Shown here: piece by piece, positions 51,387 to 58,896 of the stretch
Layout: the number at the start of each line of letters is the position of its first letter
Position numbering within the stretch: the first letter of the stretch is position 1
Origin: Dysgonomonas mossii
Lineage (GTDB): Bacteria > Bacteroidota > Bacteroidia > Bacteroidales > Dysgonomonadaceae
DNA length: 64,000 nucleotides
Assembly (NCBI RefSeq): GCF_004569505.1
Contig: NZ_SPPK01000002.1
Span: forward strand, 248,001 to 312,000
Direction: 5' to 3'
Notes under the pieces: generated by a model
Told to the model about the DNA's origin: nothing
Database searches by the model: none
What the model saw: the letters and a program-made list of their open reading frames with translations, nothing else
Made by a program: the position numbers and the translations under genes

Positions 51387-51790
51387 TTCTAAAATCTGTA
51401 AAGCGATATGCAGCTGGTTTGTCGGTCTGTTTGCTGCTTGTGATACTTGCGTCTTGCAAGGCCAAAACGGTGTATGTGCCTGTAGAAAGCATTAGGGTGG
51501 AATATCGGGACAAGCTGTTGCGTGACTCGGTTCACCTGTACGACTCTGTGCTGATAAAGATGAAAGGCGATACGGTATGGCTCGAGAAGTATAAATATCT
51601 CTATCGAGACAAGGTGGTGAGGGATTCAGTATTTAAGACCGACAGCATAGCCGTGCCCTATCCGGTGGTAGAGGTGCAGGAAGTAAACAGGCTGACTTCT
51701 TTCCAGTCTTTTCAGATCTGGTGTGGCAGGATTTTGTTGCTGTTTCTGCTCGGATATTTGGTAATGCGGAGGTTTAAAGTAGGCGTTTGA
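51383..51790 (+). CDS. Putative unimolecular spanin
   Basis: A 135-residue lipoprotein with a lipobox (LLLVILASC) at the N-terminus, a charged helical linker (about 35-105) and one hydrophobic helix near the C-terminus (ILLLFLLGYLVM) followed by a basic end. An outer-membrane lipid anchor plus an inner-membrane helix in one polypeptide is the architecture of u-spanins, which fuse inner and outer membranes in the last step of Gram-negative lysis. It overlaps the endolysin stop by four bases. No separate two-gene spanin was found, which fits this reading. Confidence 0.65.
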   Translation: MILKSVKRYAAGLSVCLLLVILASCKAKTVYVPVESIRVEYRDKLLRDSVHLYDSVLIKMKGDTVWLEKYKYLYRDKVVRDSVFKTDSIAVPYPVVEVQEVNRLTSFQSFQIWCGRILLLFLLGYLVMRRFKVGV

Positions 51791-52119
51791 AATTTTTTTA
51801 AATAAAATCACATTTTTTATGACGTATATAATACGCTATATATTAACGAATTATTAGCATATATGCTCTGGCAGAGGGTTGTAGGTGATTTTTTTTAGGA
51901 GAATTAATTTTTATAATGTGTGAAATTGACTATCTTTGTGTAAACATTACAAATACAACAATAATAAGTTATTTTAAATACTCTCATATGGACTATCAAA
52001 CTATCAAAAAAAGCAAAATAATTTTATAAGTTTTGTTCTTTTTGAGGAAAAATCTAAAGTTTTATTAATCTGTTTTTTTATTAAAAAATATAGGTTTTCG
52101 TATTTTTTAATATATTAAG
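51791..52119. other. AT-rich gene-free spacer after the lysis cassette
   Basis: No gene or family A/B repeat is visible in this long AT-rich stretch. It leads into the structured RNA candidate at 52120. Confidence 0.6.
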
Positions 52120-52180
52120 TAGTTTGTAAAGTTTGTGTAAGTGAAAGGTCTACAAAGTGATTTTGTGGACCTTTCTTAAT
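52120..52180 (+). ncRNA. Candidate small structured RNA, copy 2
   Basis: TAGTTTGTAAAGTTTGTGTAAG, in two parts, opens the element and matches copy 1 at 16791. A perfect 13-bp hairpin (52144-52174) with loop GTGAT follows. Relative to copy 1 the stem changes G-C to A-T and A-T to G-C at several positions while staying paired. No gene follows on the same strand within 500 bp, so this copy is more likely a free RNA or terminator than a leader. Confidence 0.5.
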
Positions 52181-52279
52181 TACTGAGAATGATCTTAAGG
52201 ATTAGGATTTTTGAATGGATGAGGCTTGTGTTGGGTGTACAGCCTCTTCGGATTTATATAAAGACAAATTTTATCATGT

Positions 52280-52480
52280 TTAGAGAGATACCGAGTTTAA
52301 TATTTTACAATATCTATCAGCATATTCCTTTAAGTCACGGTTATACGTTCCAAAGTTTTTTACAATCATGTCAAATATCAAGAAGCTGCGCTTTTTGATC
52401 AGAATATCCGGATCATTGATCGCATATTGCCCGGTGTCGATGTCCTCGGTGTGCTCAATGGAGATATAATATTTAGACAT
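52280..52480 (-). CDS. Possible small protein of 66 residues
   Basis: An ORF from ATG 52480 (MSKYYISIEHTEDIDTGQYA) with a mixed charged composition and no signal peptide; an in-frame ATG at 52492 would add four residues. It looks protein-like but has no recognised domain or promoter. It lies antisense just beyond the candidate RNA. Confidence 0.4.
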   Translation of the reverse strand: MSKYYISIEHTEDIDTGQYAINDPDILIKKRSFLIFDMIVKNFGTYNRDLKEYADRYCKILNSVSL

Positions 52481-52492
52481 AATCTTACACAT

Positions 52493-52835
52493 AAAAGGAA
52501 AGGTGATATCAATGAATTCTATGCAAATCTAATGATAAGATGAATCCTTTTTTATCATTTTTTGTGCGATATGACTTTTTGTACCGATATGCTGATAATA
52601 ATATTTTTTATATCAGTCGTTTAACCCTCTTCGGTAGGGGGCTTTATATGACTTTTTTGTAGAATATATGTGGGGGTTTTTGTCATTTTTTTGCACAAGA
52701 ATAGCCTTGTTGCAGTTGTGATCTTAACGTGCAAGCTAGAAAGACCAGCGAAAAAATAGTCTTTCCCTTTGCTTTTGATGTAGAGGGAATGGTGGCGTAG
52801 GCCTTCGTTTATTGTAAAGTTTTCTGTTCTAGTTC
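52493..52835. other. Spacer without recognised content
   Basis: No gene, repeat or structured element is evident between the two small minus-strand ORFs. Confidence 0.55.
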
Positions 52836-53087
52836 TTACTCCGAAAATAGATAAGCTTGCGAACTGGCAATCTGTAGGAAGTAGATGAAAATGAAGCCTA
52901 AGACAGAGAGCAATACAGCGATACCTACAAAACCGGCAACATAAAGGAATCTCCCCACGCCCGTTTTGTTCGATTTGATGTAATCCCAGTCGTCTAGCAA
53001 TAGTTTGATGTTTTTCCACCCTGCAAAAAGAAAGAAAACTGCAAATATCAGAAGCGATACGATGAATAAATAGTGTATTGTGTTCAT
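52836..53087 (-). CDS. Small membrane protein with two helices
   Basis: An 83-residue protein starting MNTIHYLFIVSLLIFAVFFL, with a second helix near 47-70 (LYVAGFVGIAVLLSVLGFIF). The loop KNIKLLLDDWDYIKSNKTGV is conserved-looking but unrecognised. Both ends are probably on the same side of the inner membrane. It could be phage accessory or cargo. Confidence 0.55.
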   Translation of the reverse strand: MNTIHYLFIVSLLIFAVFFLFAGWKNIKLLLDDWDYIKSNKTGVGRFLYVAGFVGIAVLLSVLGFIFIYFLQIASSQAYLFSE

Positions 53088-53707
53088 TCTGCCTGATTTA
53101 TGGTTTATTATTTATTGAAGTATTAATTTTATCACTACTTTTTGTTAACATACTTACTGTTCTATGAATTACTTATATTGTACATTACATTTATTCCATT
53201 GTTTCTAAAACAACAATATCAATCTTAACTTTAGTACTCACTCTCTATCTCACAAGAGCTTACCTCTTTTTGCACATTTAAGGCACAAGATTCTAATGAA
53301 TTATCGTCAGAAATATTGATTTGTATTGTCCGAACTCATTTCAATTCATATCGAAATTCATATCGAAAATGAAGTCTTGAACGTTTTGTGTTGCCTGATA
53401 ATATGCTATTTATGATCAAATATACATCTATTTCTGTAACAGAATTATAATTTTGATATTTATTTTTATGTTAATAGAAAAATAATTTTTTAGCATAATT
53501 TTACAGCCCTAAAAAAGTCATATTTTGGGTTGTGGGTCACATGTCTAAGTGTCTTCTTTTTAATATGTTAATGTTTGATTTAACACATAAAAAGTCATAT
53601 TTCGGTATTCCCCTATTTTATAATATTTATTTATTGTTATATTGGCATGTCTTTATGGTTAAGTTTTAGAAAACTCCCCATATTTTATGGTCCTCCCTTC
53701 TGTTGAT
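53088..53707. other. Gene-free, very AT-rich region
   Basis: About 620 bp with no ORF of note, no repeat and no terminator that I can support. It precedes the repeats downstream of the phage repressor. Confidence 0.6.
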
Positions 53708-53815
53708 TTCTTCGTCCTTCGGGGTTTGTAACCCCGAAGTTTTATTGTAAGGATTTAAAATCCGGATAAGAATAGCTTTTGGATTGCAAATCCGAAAGGA
53801 CGGCGTTAATCCGAA
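53708..53815. repeat. Palindromic repeat (family A)
   Basis: CTTCGGGGTTTGTAACCCCGAAG, AGGATTTAAAATCC and TTTTGGATTGCAAATCCGAA hairpins with CGTCCTT/AAGGACGG ends; this is the rightmost family A copy in the window. Confidence 0.9.
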
Positions 53816-53832
53816 AGAACGATGTCCTATAC

Positions 53833-53894
53833 GTAGGGGCAGTGGCTTGTCCCTGCCCGTTTGTATCCGGGCGACCACAAGGGATCGCCCCTAC
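53833..53894. repeat. GTAGGGGC palindromic repeat (family B), copy 5
   Basis: A 62-bp element (GTAGGGGCAGTGGCTTGTCC ... TCGCCCCTAC) oriented like copy 1. Confidence 0.9.
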
Positions 53895-53929
53895 TGTCCT
53901 AGTATACGTCTCTTCTTTTGCTCAAAAAG

Positions 53930-54667
53930 TTACATCATATTCGATACCCTTTGTATAATATTGAACATCTGCCGTATATCGTTAAAGCTCAACTCGAAGT
54001 CTGAATATTCGGGTGAGGTGTTTAGCGAATGACAGGTAATCGTGCCTTTTTCTACGTCCTGATTTATTATCTGTTTGCAGAGGATGGTGTTGTCGAGCAC
54101 AATTATCCAGTTCGGATACTCATTTGTACGCAACTTGTCTCTCCAGTGTTCCGATCCCAGTTCACGCCCCAGCACGATGTCGCCGTTTGCGAGGCTTTTG
54201 CGTGTATCGTCGTCCATGCTGTCGCCCTTTATCTCAAAGGCCATATACTTTCCGTGTCCTATCTGGTCTACAATGAAATTGTACTCGTCGAGCGAACCGC
54301 TAAACTCGGCATCACGATAGTCGTCTATGTACTTGGCATAGGCTTTTATCGGCACAAAGGGAACCCGCATCAGGTATTTTCCGTTTGCCAACTGAAAGTA
54401 TTTCACTCCCGCCTTTGTTATCAGGTAAGGCTCTTCCTTGTCAGCGTCGGCTTTCATCATCGGCCCTTCTTCGGTGAGTAGCCAGCTTGCATTTATTTGT
54501 GGTAGACGGGCAAGTATTTTCTCTATCACTTCCAATCCGATTTTTCGGTTTCCACTTATCCAGTTGCTAGTCGTATTTGGTTTTTCGTCTATCGATCTGG
54601 CGAATTCGCTGTTAGACCCTTTAAACAAATCTTCCCTTATTTTCTTTATTCTCTCATGTATTTCCAT
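53930..54667 (-). CDS. Phage repressor, XRE HTH plus S24 peptidase-like domain
   Basis: A 245-residue regulator. The N-terminal 65 residues form an HTH (EFARSIDEKPNTTSNWISGN); the C-terminal half carries FEIKGDSMDDDT (catalytic Ser) near 145 and VLDNTILCKQI (candidate Lys) near 190, so the LexA/CI-type Ser-Lys dyad looks intact. Such repressors hold a prophage silent and inactivate on DNA damage through RecA. It is divergent from the early replication genes, and three copies of a 16-bp operator-like site lie in the 285-bp gap, one beside its own start. This is the expected lysogeny switch. Confidence 0.88.
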   Translation of the reverse strand: MEIHERIKKIREDLFKGSNSEFARSIDEKPNTTSNWISGNRKIGLEVIEKILARLPQINASWLLTEEGPMMKADADKEEPYLITKAGVKYFQLANGKYLMRVPFVPIKAYAKYIDDYRDAEFSGSLDEYNFIVDQIGHGKYMAFEIKGDSMDDDTRKSLANGDIVLGRELGSEHWRDKLRTNEYPNWIIVLDNTILCKQIINQDVEKGTITCHSLNTSPEYSDFELSFNDIRQMFNIIQRVSNMM

Positions 54668-54669
54668 TG

Positions 54670-54685
54670 TTCACTAATATGTGTA
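54670..54685 (+). promoter_or_regulatory. Operator-like site O3, beside the repressor start
   Basis: TTCACTAATATGTGTA: matches TTCAC, 4 bases, ATGTGTA found at 54839 and 54862. It begins 3 bp before the repressor start codon on its upstream side. Confidence 0.65.
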
Positions 54686-54838
54686 TTATTAAATGGGCAT
54701 GTAATGTGATTATTTTGCTTTTTCTTCTTCTTTTCTTTCTTCTTAAGTCTTTGCTAGAAAATGATTACCGAGCTATCTTATTCATTATCTATGCTGTATT
54801 GCCTATTCAACACGAGTTAACTATAATTAACTATAATA

Positions 54839-54854
54839 TTCACATAAATGTGTA
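54839..54854 (+). promoter_or_regulatory. Operator-like site O2
   Basis: TTCACATAAATGTGTA: a near-perfect dyad (CACAT/ATGTG) and the strongest of the three. Confidence 0.7.
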
Positions 54855-54861
54855 TTATTTA

Positions 54862-54877
54862 TTCACAAGTATGTGTA
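54862..54877 (+). promoter_or_regulatory. Operator-like site O1, overlapping the early promoter
   Basis: TTCACAAGTATGTGTA, whose end overlaps the -7 box TATATTTG at 54876-54883. Confidence 0.7.
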
Positions 54878-54883
54878 TATTTG
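54876..54883 (+). promoter_or_regulatory. Bacteroidetes -7 box (TATATTTG), early phage promoter
   Basis: A TAnnTTTG box 69 bp before the first early gene, overlapped by operator-like site O1; repressor binding there would block transcription. Confidence 0.65.
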
Positions 54884-54952
54884 TATTGAAAGTATTATTT
54901 ACTATCAAATTAAAGAAAATAAATACAATCTGGCAATTAAAACGAAAGAAAA

Positions 54953-55288
54953 ATGGGAGCAATGAAAATTGACTGCTATTGCAATGAAAGACAGATGGCA
55001 AGCTTAGTGAAAGCCGTTACCGGCCATTTGTATGAATCCGACAGGTCGGAGATACCCGATTTTGACGATGTGATTAACGGTGTGCGGGTGTGTGTAGAGT
55101 TTGAAACATACATGGATACCGTACAACTGAAAACCTCTGAAGTACTCGATAGCGACTGGGATTTACTCTACGAAGACTCTGCTGTGCTGACTTCACGCTT
55201 GCGAGCCATAGTGGAAGAATATAACCGTAACGAAAGCGAAGCATGTGAACAATCGCGGGATATACTTTCCGACAGATACACAAGCTAA
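54953..55288 (+). CDS. Phage early protein, unknown function
   Basis: A 111-residue acidic protein starting MGAMKIDCYCNERQMASLVK (a start at the second Met, 54962, is also possible). Nothing in it is recognisable beyond a helical, charged composition. It is the first gene after the presumed early promoter and operator array, and the replication genes follow on the same strand. Confidence 0.65.
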   Translation: MGAMKIDCYCNERQMASLVKAVTGHLYESDRSEIPDFDDVINGVRVCVEFETYMDTVQLKTSEVLDSDWDLLYEDSAVLTSRLRAIVEEYNRNESEACEQSRDILSDRYTS

Positions 55289-55358
55289 TGGGAGTGCAAT
55301 GTGTGCCTCTCCGGCAAGAACTAACCGAACACCGGCTGTAAAACAATTAATCGCTTGT

Positions 55359-55958
55359 ATGAACTACATTGAACTCATAAATCTATTTTGGCAAGTCCGC
55401 CGTAAGGTGCGATTGAGCTCCAGCGAGGCAGATCTGTATTACTTCCTGATGCAGGAGTCGAACGCTCGCCAATGGGAAAACCCTTTCGAGTGTACCAACG
55501 GTATTGTCTGTGCTACGATCGGTTTTAGCGAAAAGACCATGATAGATGCACGCAACAGGCTAAAAGAGAAGGGGCTGATAGACTTTGAGGCAGGACAGCG
55601 CAGGCTTCGTTCGCCCGTATATACACTCTTGTACAACAAAAAAGGGTGCAGACCGGCAAGTAAGAAGCAGGTAAAACCTGAAAAGAAAAGGTTGCCCTTT
55701 ACAGGCGATGAGAGCAATGCAAAATCCGTATTCGTAGTGCCCACCTTCGAGGAGGTGGAGGCTTATTGCAACCAAAGGGGCGGCAGGGTAGATGCCCGTA
55801 AGTTTATAGACTTCTATACAGCAAAAGACTGGATGATAGGGCGTAACAAAATGAAAAACTGGCAGGCTGCTGTCCGCACGTGGGAAAAATCGGAGGATTA
55901 TATGCAGCCCGTAGCCGAGAGTAAACAACAAAAAAGCTTAGGAGATGAACGATTTTAA
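55359..55958 (+). CDS. Phage replication initiator-like protein
   Basis: A 199-residue protein starting at ATG 55359 (MNYIELINLFWQVRRKVRLS); a frame opening at 55245 would overlap the previous gene. The N-terminal half is a winged-helix domain (ATIGFSEKTMIDARNRLKEK), and the C-terminus (PTFEEVEAYCNQRGGRVDAR, FIDFYTAKDWMIGRNKMKNW) matches the second domain of DnaD-like replication proteins found on Bacteroidetes phages. It overlaps the next gene, a helicase loader, by 14 bp, which supports a replication role. Confidence 0.8.
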   Translation: MNYIELINLFWQVRRKVRLSSSEADLYYFLMQESNARQWENPFECTNGIVCATIGFSEKTMIDARNRLKEKGLIDFEAGQRRLRSPVYTLLYNKKGCRPASKKQVKPEKKRLPFTGDESNAKSVFVVPTFEEVEAYCNQRGGRVDARKFIDFYTAKDWMIGRNKMKNWQAAVRTWEKSEDYMQPVAESKQQKSLGDERF

Positions 55959-56532
55959 TGAAATATGCTGTCGAATGAAAGAGCACGATATGCCTGTGCC
56001 TCAGAATCAAGTGATAGTACGTGTGCCCGAAGCACGCACGGTGCTCTATCACTATATGAAAGACTGTCTGGCACAGAAAAGGAGCGAATTGAACTGGCTG
56101 CCCGAGTATGAAGAAGTGGCAGACTGGTTGGCAGACAATCGGGGGAGGGGACTTTTTCTGTATGGCGACTATGGTCGTGGCAAAACAATGCTGGGTTATC
56201 ATGTGCTGCCTGCCATCTTGCTGAAGTATATGAACAAGGTGGTGAATGTGTACGATGCTCAGAAGATGAACAGCGATATAGACAAGCTGCTGAGGAAACA
56301 TGTTATAAGTCTCGACGATATTGGTACGGAAGATACTTTGGTAAATTATGGCAACCGCCGCCTAGCCTTTGCCGAAGTGATGGATGCCGCCGAAAAATAC
56401 CGAAAACTGGTTATCGTATCCACCAATCTCAACGGCGATCAGATTGTGGCTCGCTATGGTCAGCGGGTGATGGAGCGCATTATTTCGGTTACCCGCCGCA
56501 TCGAATTCAAGGGGCAGAGCCAAAGGCGCTGA
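55945..56532 (+). CDS. DnaC-like helicase loader
   Basis: A 195-residue AAA+ ATPase. Walker A is GDYGRGKT near residue 74, Walker B HVISLDDIG near 118 and the sensor STNLNGDQ near 158, with Arg residues near the end. This matches DnaC/IstB-type loaders, which place replicative helicase at an origin opened by the initiator encoded just upstream. No DNA helicase gene is visible, so it presumably uses the host enzyme. Gene overlap supports coupled expression. Confidence 0.88.
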   Translation: MNDFNEICCRMKEHDMPVPQNQVIVRVPEARTVLYHYMKDCLAQKRSELNWLPEYEEVADWLADNRGRGLFLYGDYGRGKTMLGYHVLPAILLKYMNKVVNVYDAQKMNSDIDKLLRKHVISLDDIGTEDTLVNYGNRRLAFAEVMDAAEKYRKLVIVSTNLNGDQIVARYGQRVMERIISVTRRIEFKGQSQRR

Positions 56533-56680
56533 TTAACAACTGATTTGTAGCTATTAACAATTGTCGGGATTTCCGTCCCGATGGGTATCGCTTGCTCTTT
56601 TTTGTGCAGTGATCTTTATCTCAAATGTGTATTCAACGTATTTATAATCAATTATTAACCATTCTTTATCTTATTATATT

Positions 56681-57286
56681 ATGCTATTATTCAACGTAAG
56701 CAAAGGCAACAAAGGGAAAAAGTATTTCAGTAAAAAACGTGATATGTCGGACGTCGTTTTTGCCGAAAAGGCAGAAGCTTTCAACCGTTGGTTTGCCGAC
56801 AATAATAAAAAGCTGACACAATATCTTGAGGTGCGCCGTTCGTACAACTGTGATGTTTTCAACGACAGCTACCTGAAAATGTACGAGAACATTCTCTTCT
56901 CGGGAAACAAAATAGAGAATTACATGCACTATTTTATCCGTTCGTATTATACCAACCTGATGGCGGAGGGCATCAAGCAAAACAGATATTGCGAGCTATT
57001 GCCCAACTACGACAAGTCGGATGTCGATAGCGGTTATTTCCGTGAGATCGAAGCCAAGCAAAGTAAGTTGGAGTCGGATATAATGCAGTATGTATATGAT
57101 AATTATGATATTCGTGATTTCGAATTGTTTAAGATGTATATCTCGCTGAAACCTGCTATAAACTATACTTCTCTATCGGAGATTACAGGGGTTAAGGCGC
57201 ATAATATACAGCGGGCTATCTCGCGCATCAAGAAAGGGGTGCTTGCCAATAAAGAGTTTGCCGAAAGACGCAAAGAATTAGTATAG
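56681..57286 (+). CDS. Sigma-70-like phage regulator
   Basis: A 201-residue protein. Residues about 55-95 (CDVFNDSYLKMYENILFSGN, then YMHYFIRSYYTNLMA) resemble sigma region 2, and 150-190 (LKPAINYTSLSEITGVKAHN, then IQRAISRIKKGV) form a region-4-type HTH. The short length fits ECF-type or phage-encoded sigma-like factors. It ends the early operon, after the helicase loader and a 148-bp gap. Given the fixed 26-bp motif before phage structural genes, it is an attractive candidate for their specific activator. That link is a hypothesis. Confidence 0.65.
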   Translation: MLLFNVSKGNKGKKYFSKKRDMSDVVFAEKAEAFNRWFADNNKKLTQYLEVRRSYNCDVFNDSYLKMYENILFSGNKIENYMHYFIRSYYTNLMAEGIKQNRYCELLPNYDKSDVDSGYFREIEAKQSKLESDIMQYVYDNYDIRDFELFKMYISLKPAINYTSLSEITGVKAHNIQRAISRIKKGVLANKEFAERRKELV

Positions 57287-57325
57287 AAGTTCTTATTCGT
57301 ATTGAAGTTGCGAATTGTAAAAATA

Positions 57326-57380
57326 AAAAAAGCCCTTTATTTTATATCTGTCACATGACAATATAAAATAAAGGGCTGTA
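57326..57380 (-). terminator. Long hairpin terminator between convergent genes
   Basis: A 17-bp perfect stem (AGCCCTTTATTTTATAT and complement). The poly-T tract is on the minus strand, so it mainly ends the 57464-58336 gene, though it may also stop the early phage transcript. Confidence 0.88.
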
Positions 57381-57463
57381 AGGTTGGGAAGTCCTGTCTG
57401 TTGTGTAGAAACGATCTTACATTTTAGTAAGGATATGTAATGCTATTAAGGCTTATAGTTTTT

Positions 57464-58336
57464 TTATAATTCTTCTATCAGTAGATAGCTACCTATCGAG
57501 CTCATATATTTGGCATCATGTGATGTAGATGCCGCCATGCGTGTGACTCTATTGTTTGCCGGTCCGTTAGCTATCATTCGTATCAATGAACCTTCCTTTC
57601 CTGAGTTCAAAATACATATCGGGTTTGTGACACCGCCATCGTGATAGCTTTCTGTAGATGATTCAGAATATCCCCATGTAGATATTGGCAGTGAAACAAG
57701 AGTCGGATTATTATTTTTTACCAGGTAGAAACGGCTAGCGATATAAGTTGCGCTTCCATCAGTGCCATTTGTAAAAATGCCAACGTAGCCGGTTATCTTA
57801 AAGTCTTTGAGAGGAGGAAGATATATATCTGTGTTGTTTATAATTTTTATGCCTTCTGTATTTATACCTTTTATCGAATCCCATATAATATTTGTTCTCG
57901 CCGGATTTGTTTCACTATTTGTTCTTGCGGCGATAGTTTGGTTGTCATTCTTGACTACAACCGCCAATGTTTTTTCTACAACCGACACTTTTGGTTTCAG
58001 GGCTGTCCATGTATACAAAGAGTCGTTTAGTTGCCATGTATATATACCTCGTCCGTTAGAAAACTTAGGATTGGTGTTGTATACCGTTAGTCCTTCGTTA
58101 ATAGTGTCTTGTGCGATATTGTATCCCTCTGGGAACATAGGAAACAGTTTGTCTCCGTTTGATAAAAAAACTCTCGGAAAACCAAAGCCTTTAGTGGCAT
58201 TTGTACCCTTCGAATCATTCTCTTTGAGTTGGAGGATAGCACCATATACAGGCTCGCTGGCAGACCCGATGGTTACTTGGGCTTGCGAGAAGATACTGAT
58301 ACTGATTCCTAATAATAATATTATATATTTTATCAT
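57464..58336 (-). CDS. Secreted surface protein, N-terminal module shared with 5885 gene
   Basis: A 290-residue protein starting at ATG 58336, where a signal peptide begins (IILLLGISISIFSQ). The mature N-terminus (AQVTIGS, GAILQLKEND, KGFGFPRVFLS, LFPMFPEG) aligns with that of the 645-residue protein encoded at 5885-7822. The rest is beta-rich (DFKITGYVGIFTNGTDGSAT) with no GATase-like domain. It seems to be a short relative using the same N-terminal module. Unknown function; outer-surface location is likely. Confidence 0.65.
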   Translation of the reverse strand: MIKYIILLLGISISIFSQAQVTIGSASEPVYGAILQLKENDSKGTNATKGFGFPRVFLSNGDKLFPMFPEGYNIAQDTINEGLTVYNTNPKFSNGRGIYTWQLNDSLYTWTALKPKVSVVEKTLAVVVKNDNQTIAARTNSETNPARTNIIWDSIKGINTEGIKIINNTDIYLPPLKDFKITGYVGIFTNGTDGSATYIASRFYLVKNNNPTLVSLPISTWGYSESSTESYHDGGVTNPICILNSGKEGSLIRMIANGPANNRVTRMAASTSHDAKYMSSIGSYLLIEEL

Positions 58337-58896
58337 AATAGTTTTGTGTATTAAAAAATAAAAATAATGCAGTGTAATTTGTGTTAGTATTTGCCCTAAA
58401 GTTCGCTGCGAAGTTAGCACTTTAAAAGTAAATAAAATAATATTTGTCCTTTCGGGAAGCTTTGCGGTGTACGTATTTGTAGCATTTAAAGCCTATTTGT
58501 GGGGCTTAATCGATTTGTGTTAGTGTACTAAATACGTCATTGGTAGCGGGTTGTCTATTAATAGTTAAAATATACAATAACTTCTGTCTATTAGCTATTG
58601 AAAAAAGTAATGTAGGTGCTTTCTGCTTAATTTTCTGTGGGAGTTTCTTTTAGGAGGAATAAAAGACTATCTAATAAATCTTTGAGAGGAATTTTTATTG
58701 TCCTGCATATTACTCGCGGCTATAATCCTTGTCTGTCGTACTGAAGAGCGGAGTCTTTCGCAATTTCATAAAAAAAATATCATCCAAATCGTCAAAAAAC
58801 CGTCATCTTTTTTCTTCAATATTATCTTATTGTGCACATGTGTTTATTGAATTCAAAACATTTCTAAAAAGAACTATTAAACTAATTATTAAGCTT
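58337..58896. other. AT-rich spacer between divergent secreted-protein genes
   Basis: Several short ORFs occur but none is convincing. The AT-rich segment before 58897 probably holds the promoter of the Ig-like protein gene. Confidence 0.55.

Noticed and set aside
22086..53894. The palindromic repeats as a CRISPR array
   Set aside because: Spacing is irregular, units are in both orientations, they lie between genes over 30 kb, and no cas gene is visible.
16811..57393. A 15-bp direct repeat (TAAGGTTGGGAAGTC) at 16811-16825 and 57379-57393 as attL/attR
   Set aside because: In 64 kb about two 15-mer matches are expected by chance, the right copy leaves the small terminase outside, and neither copy lies at a tRNA or clear junction.
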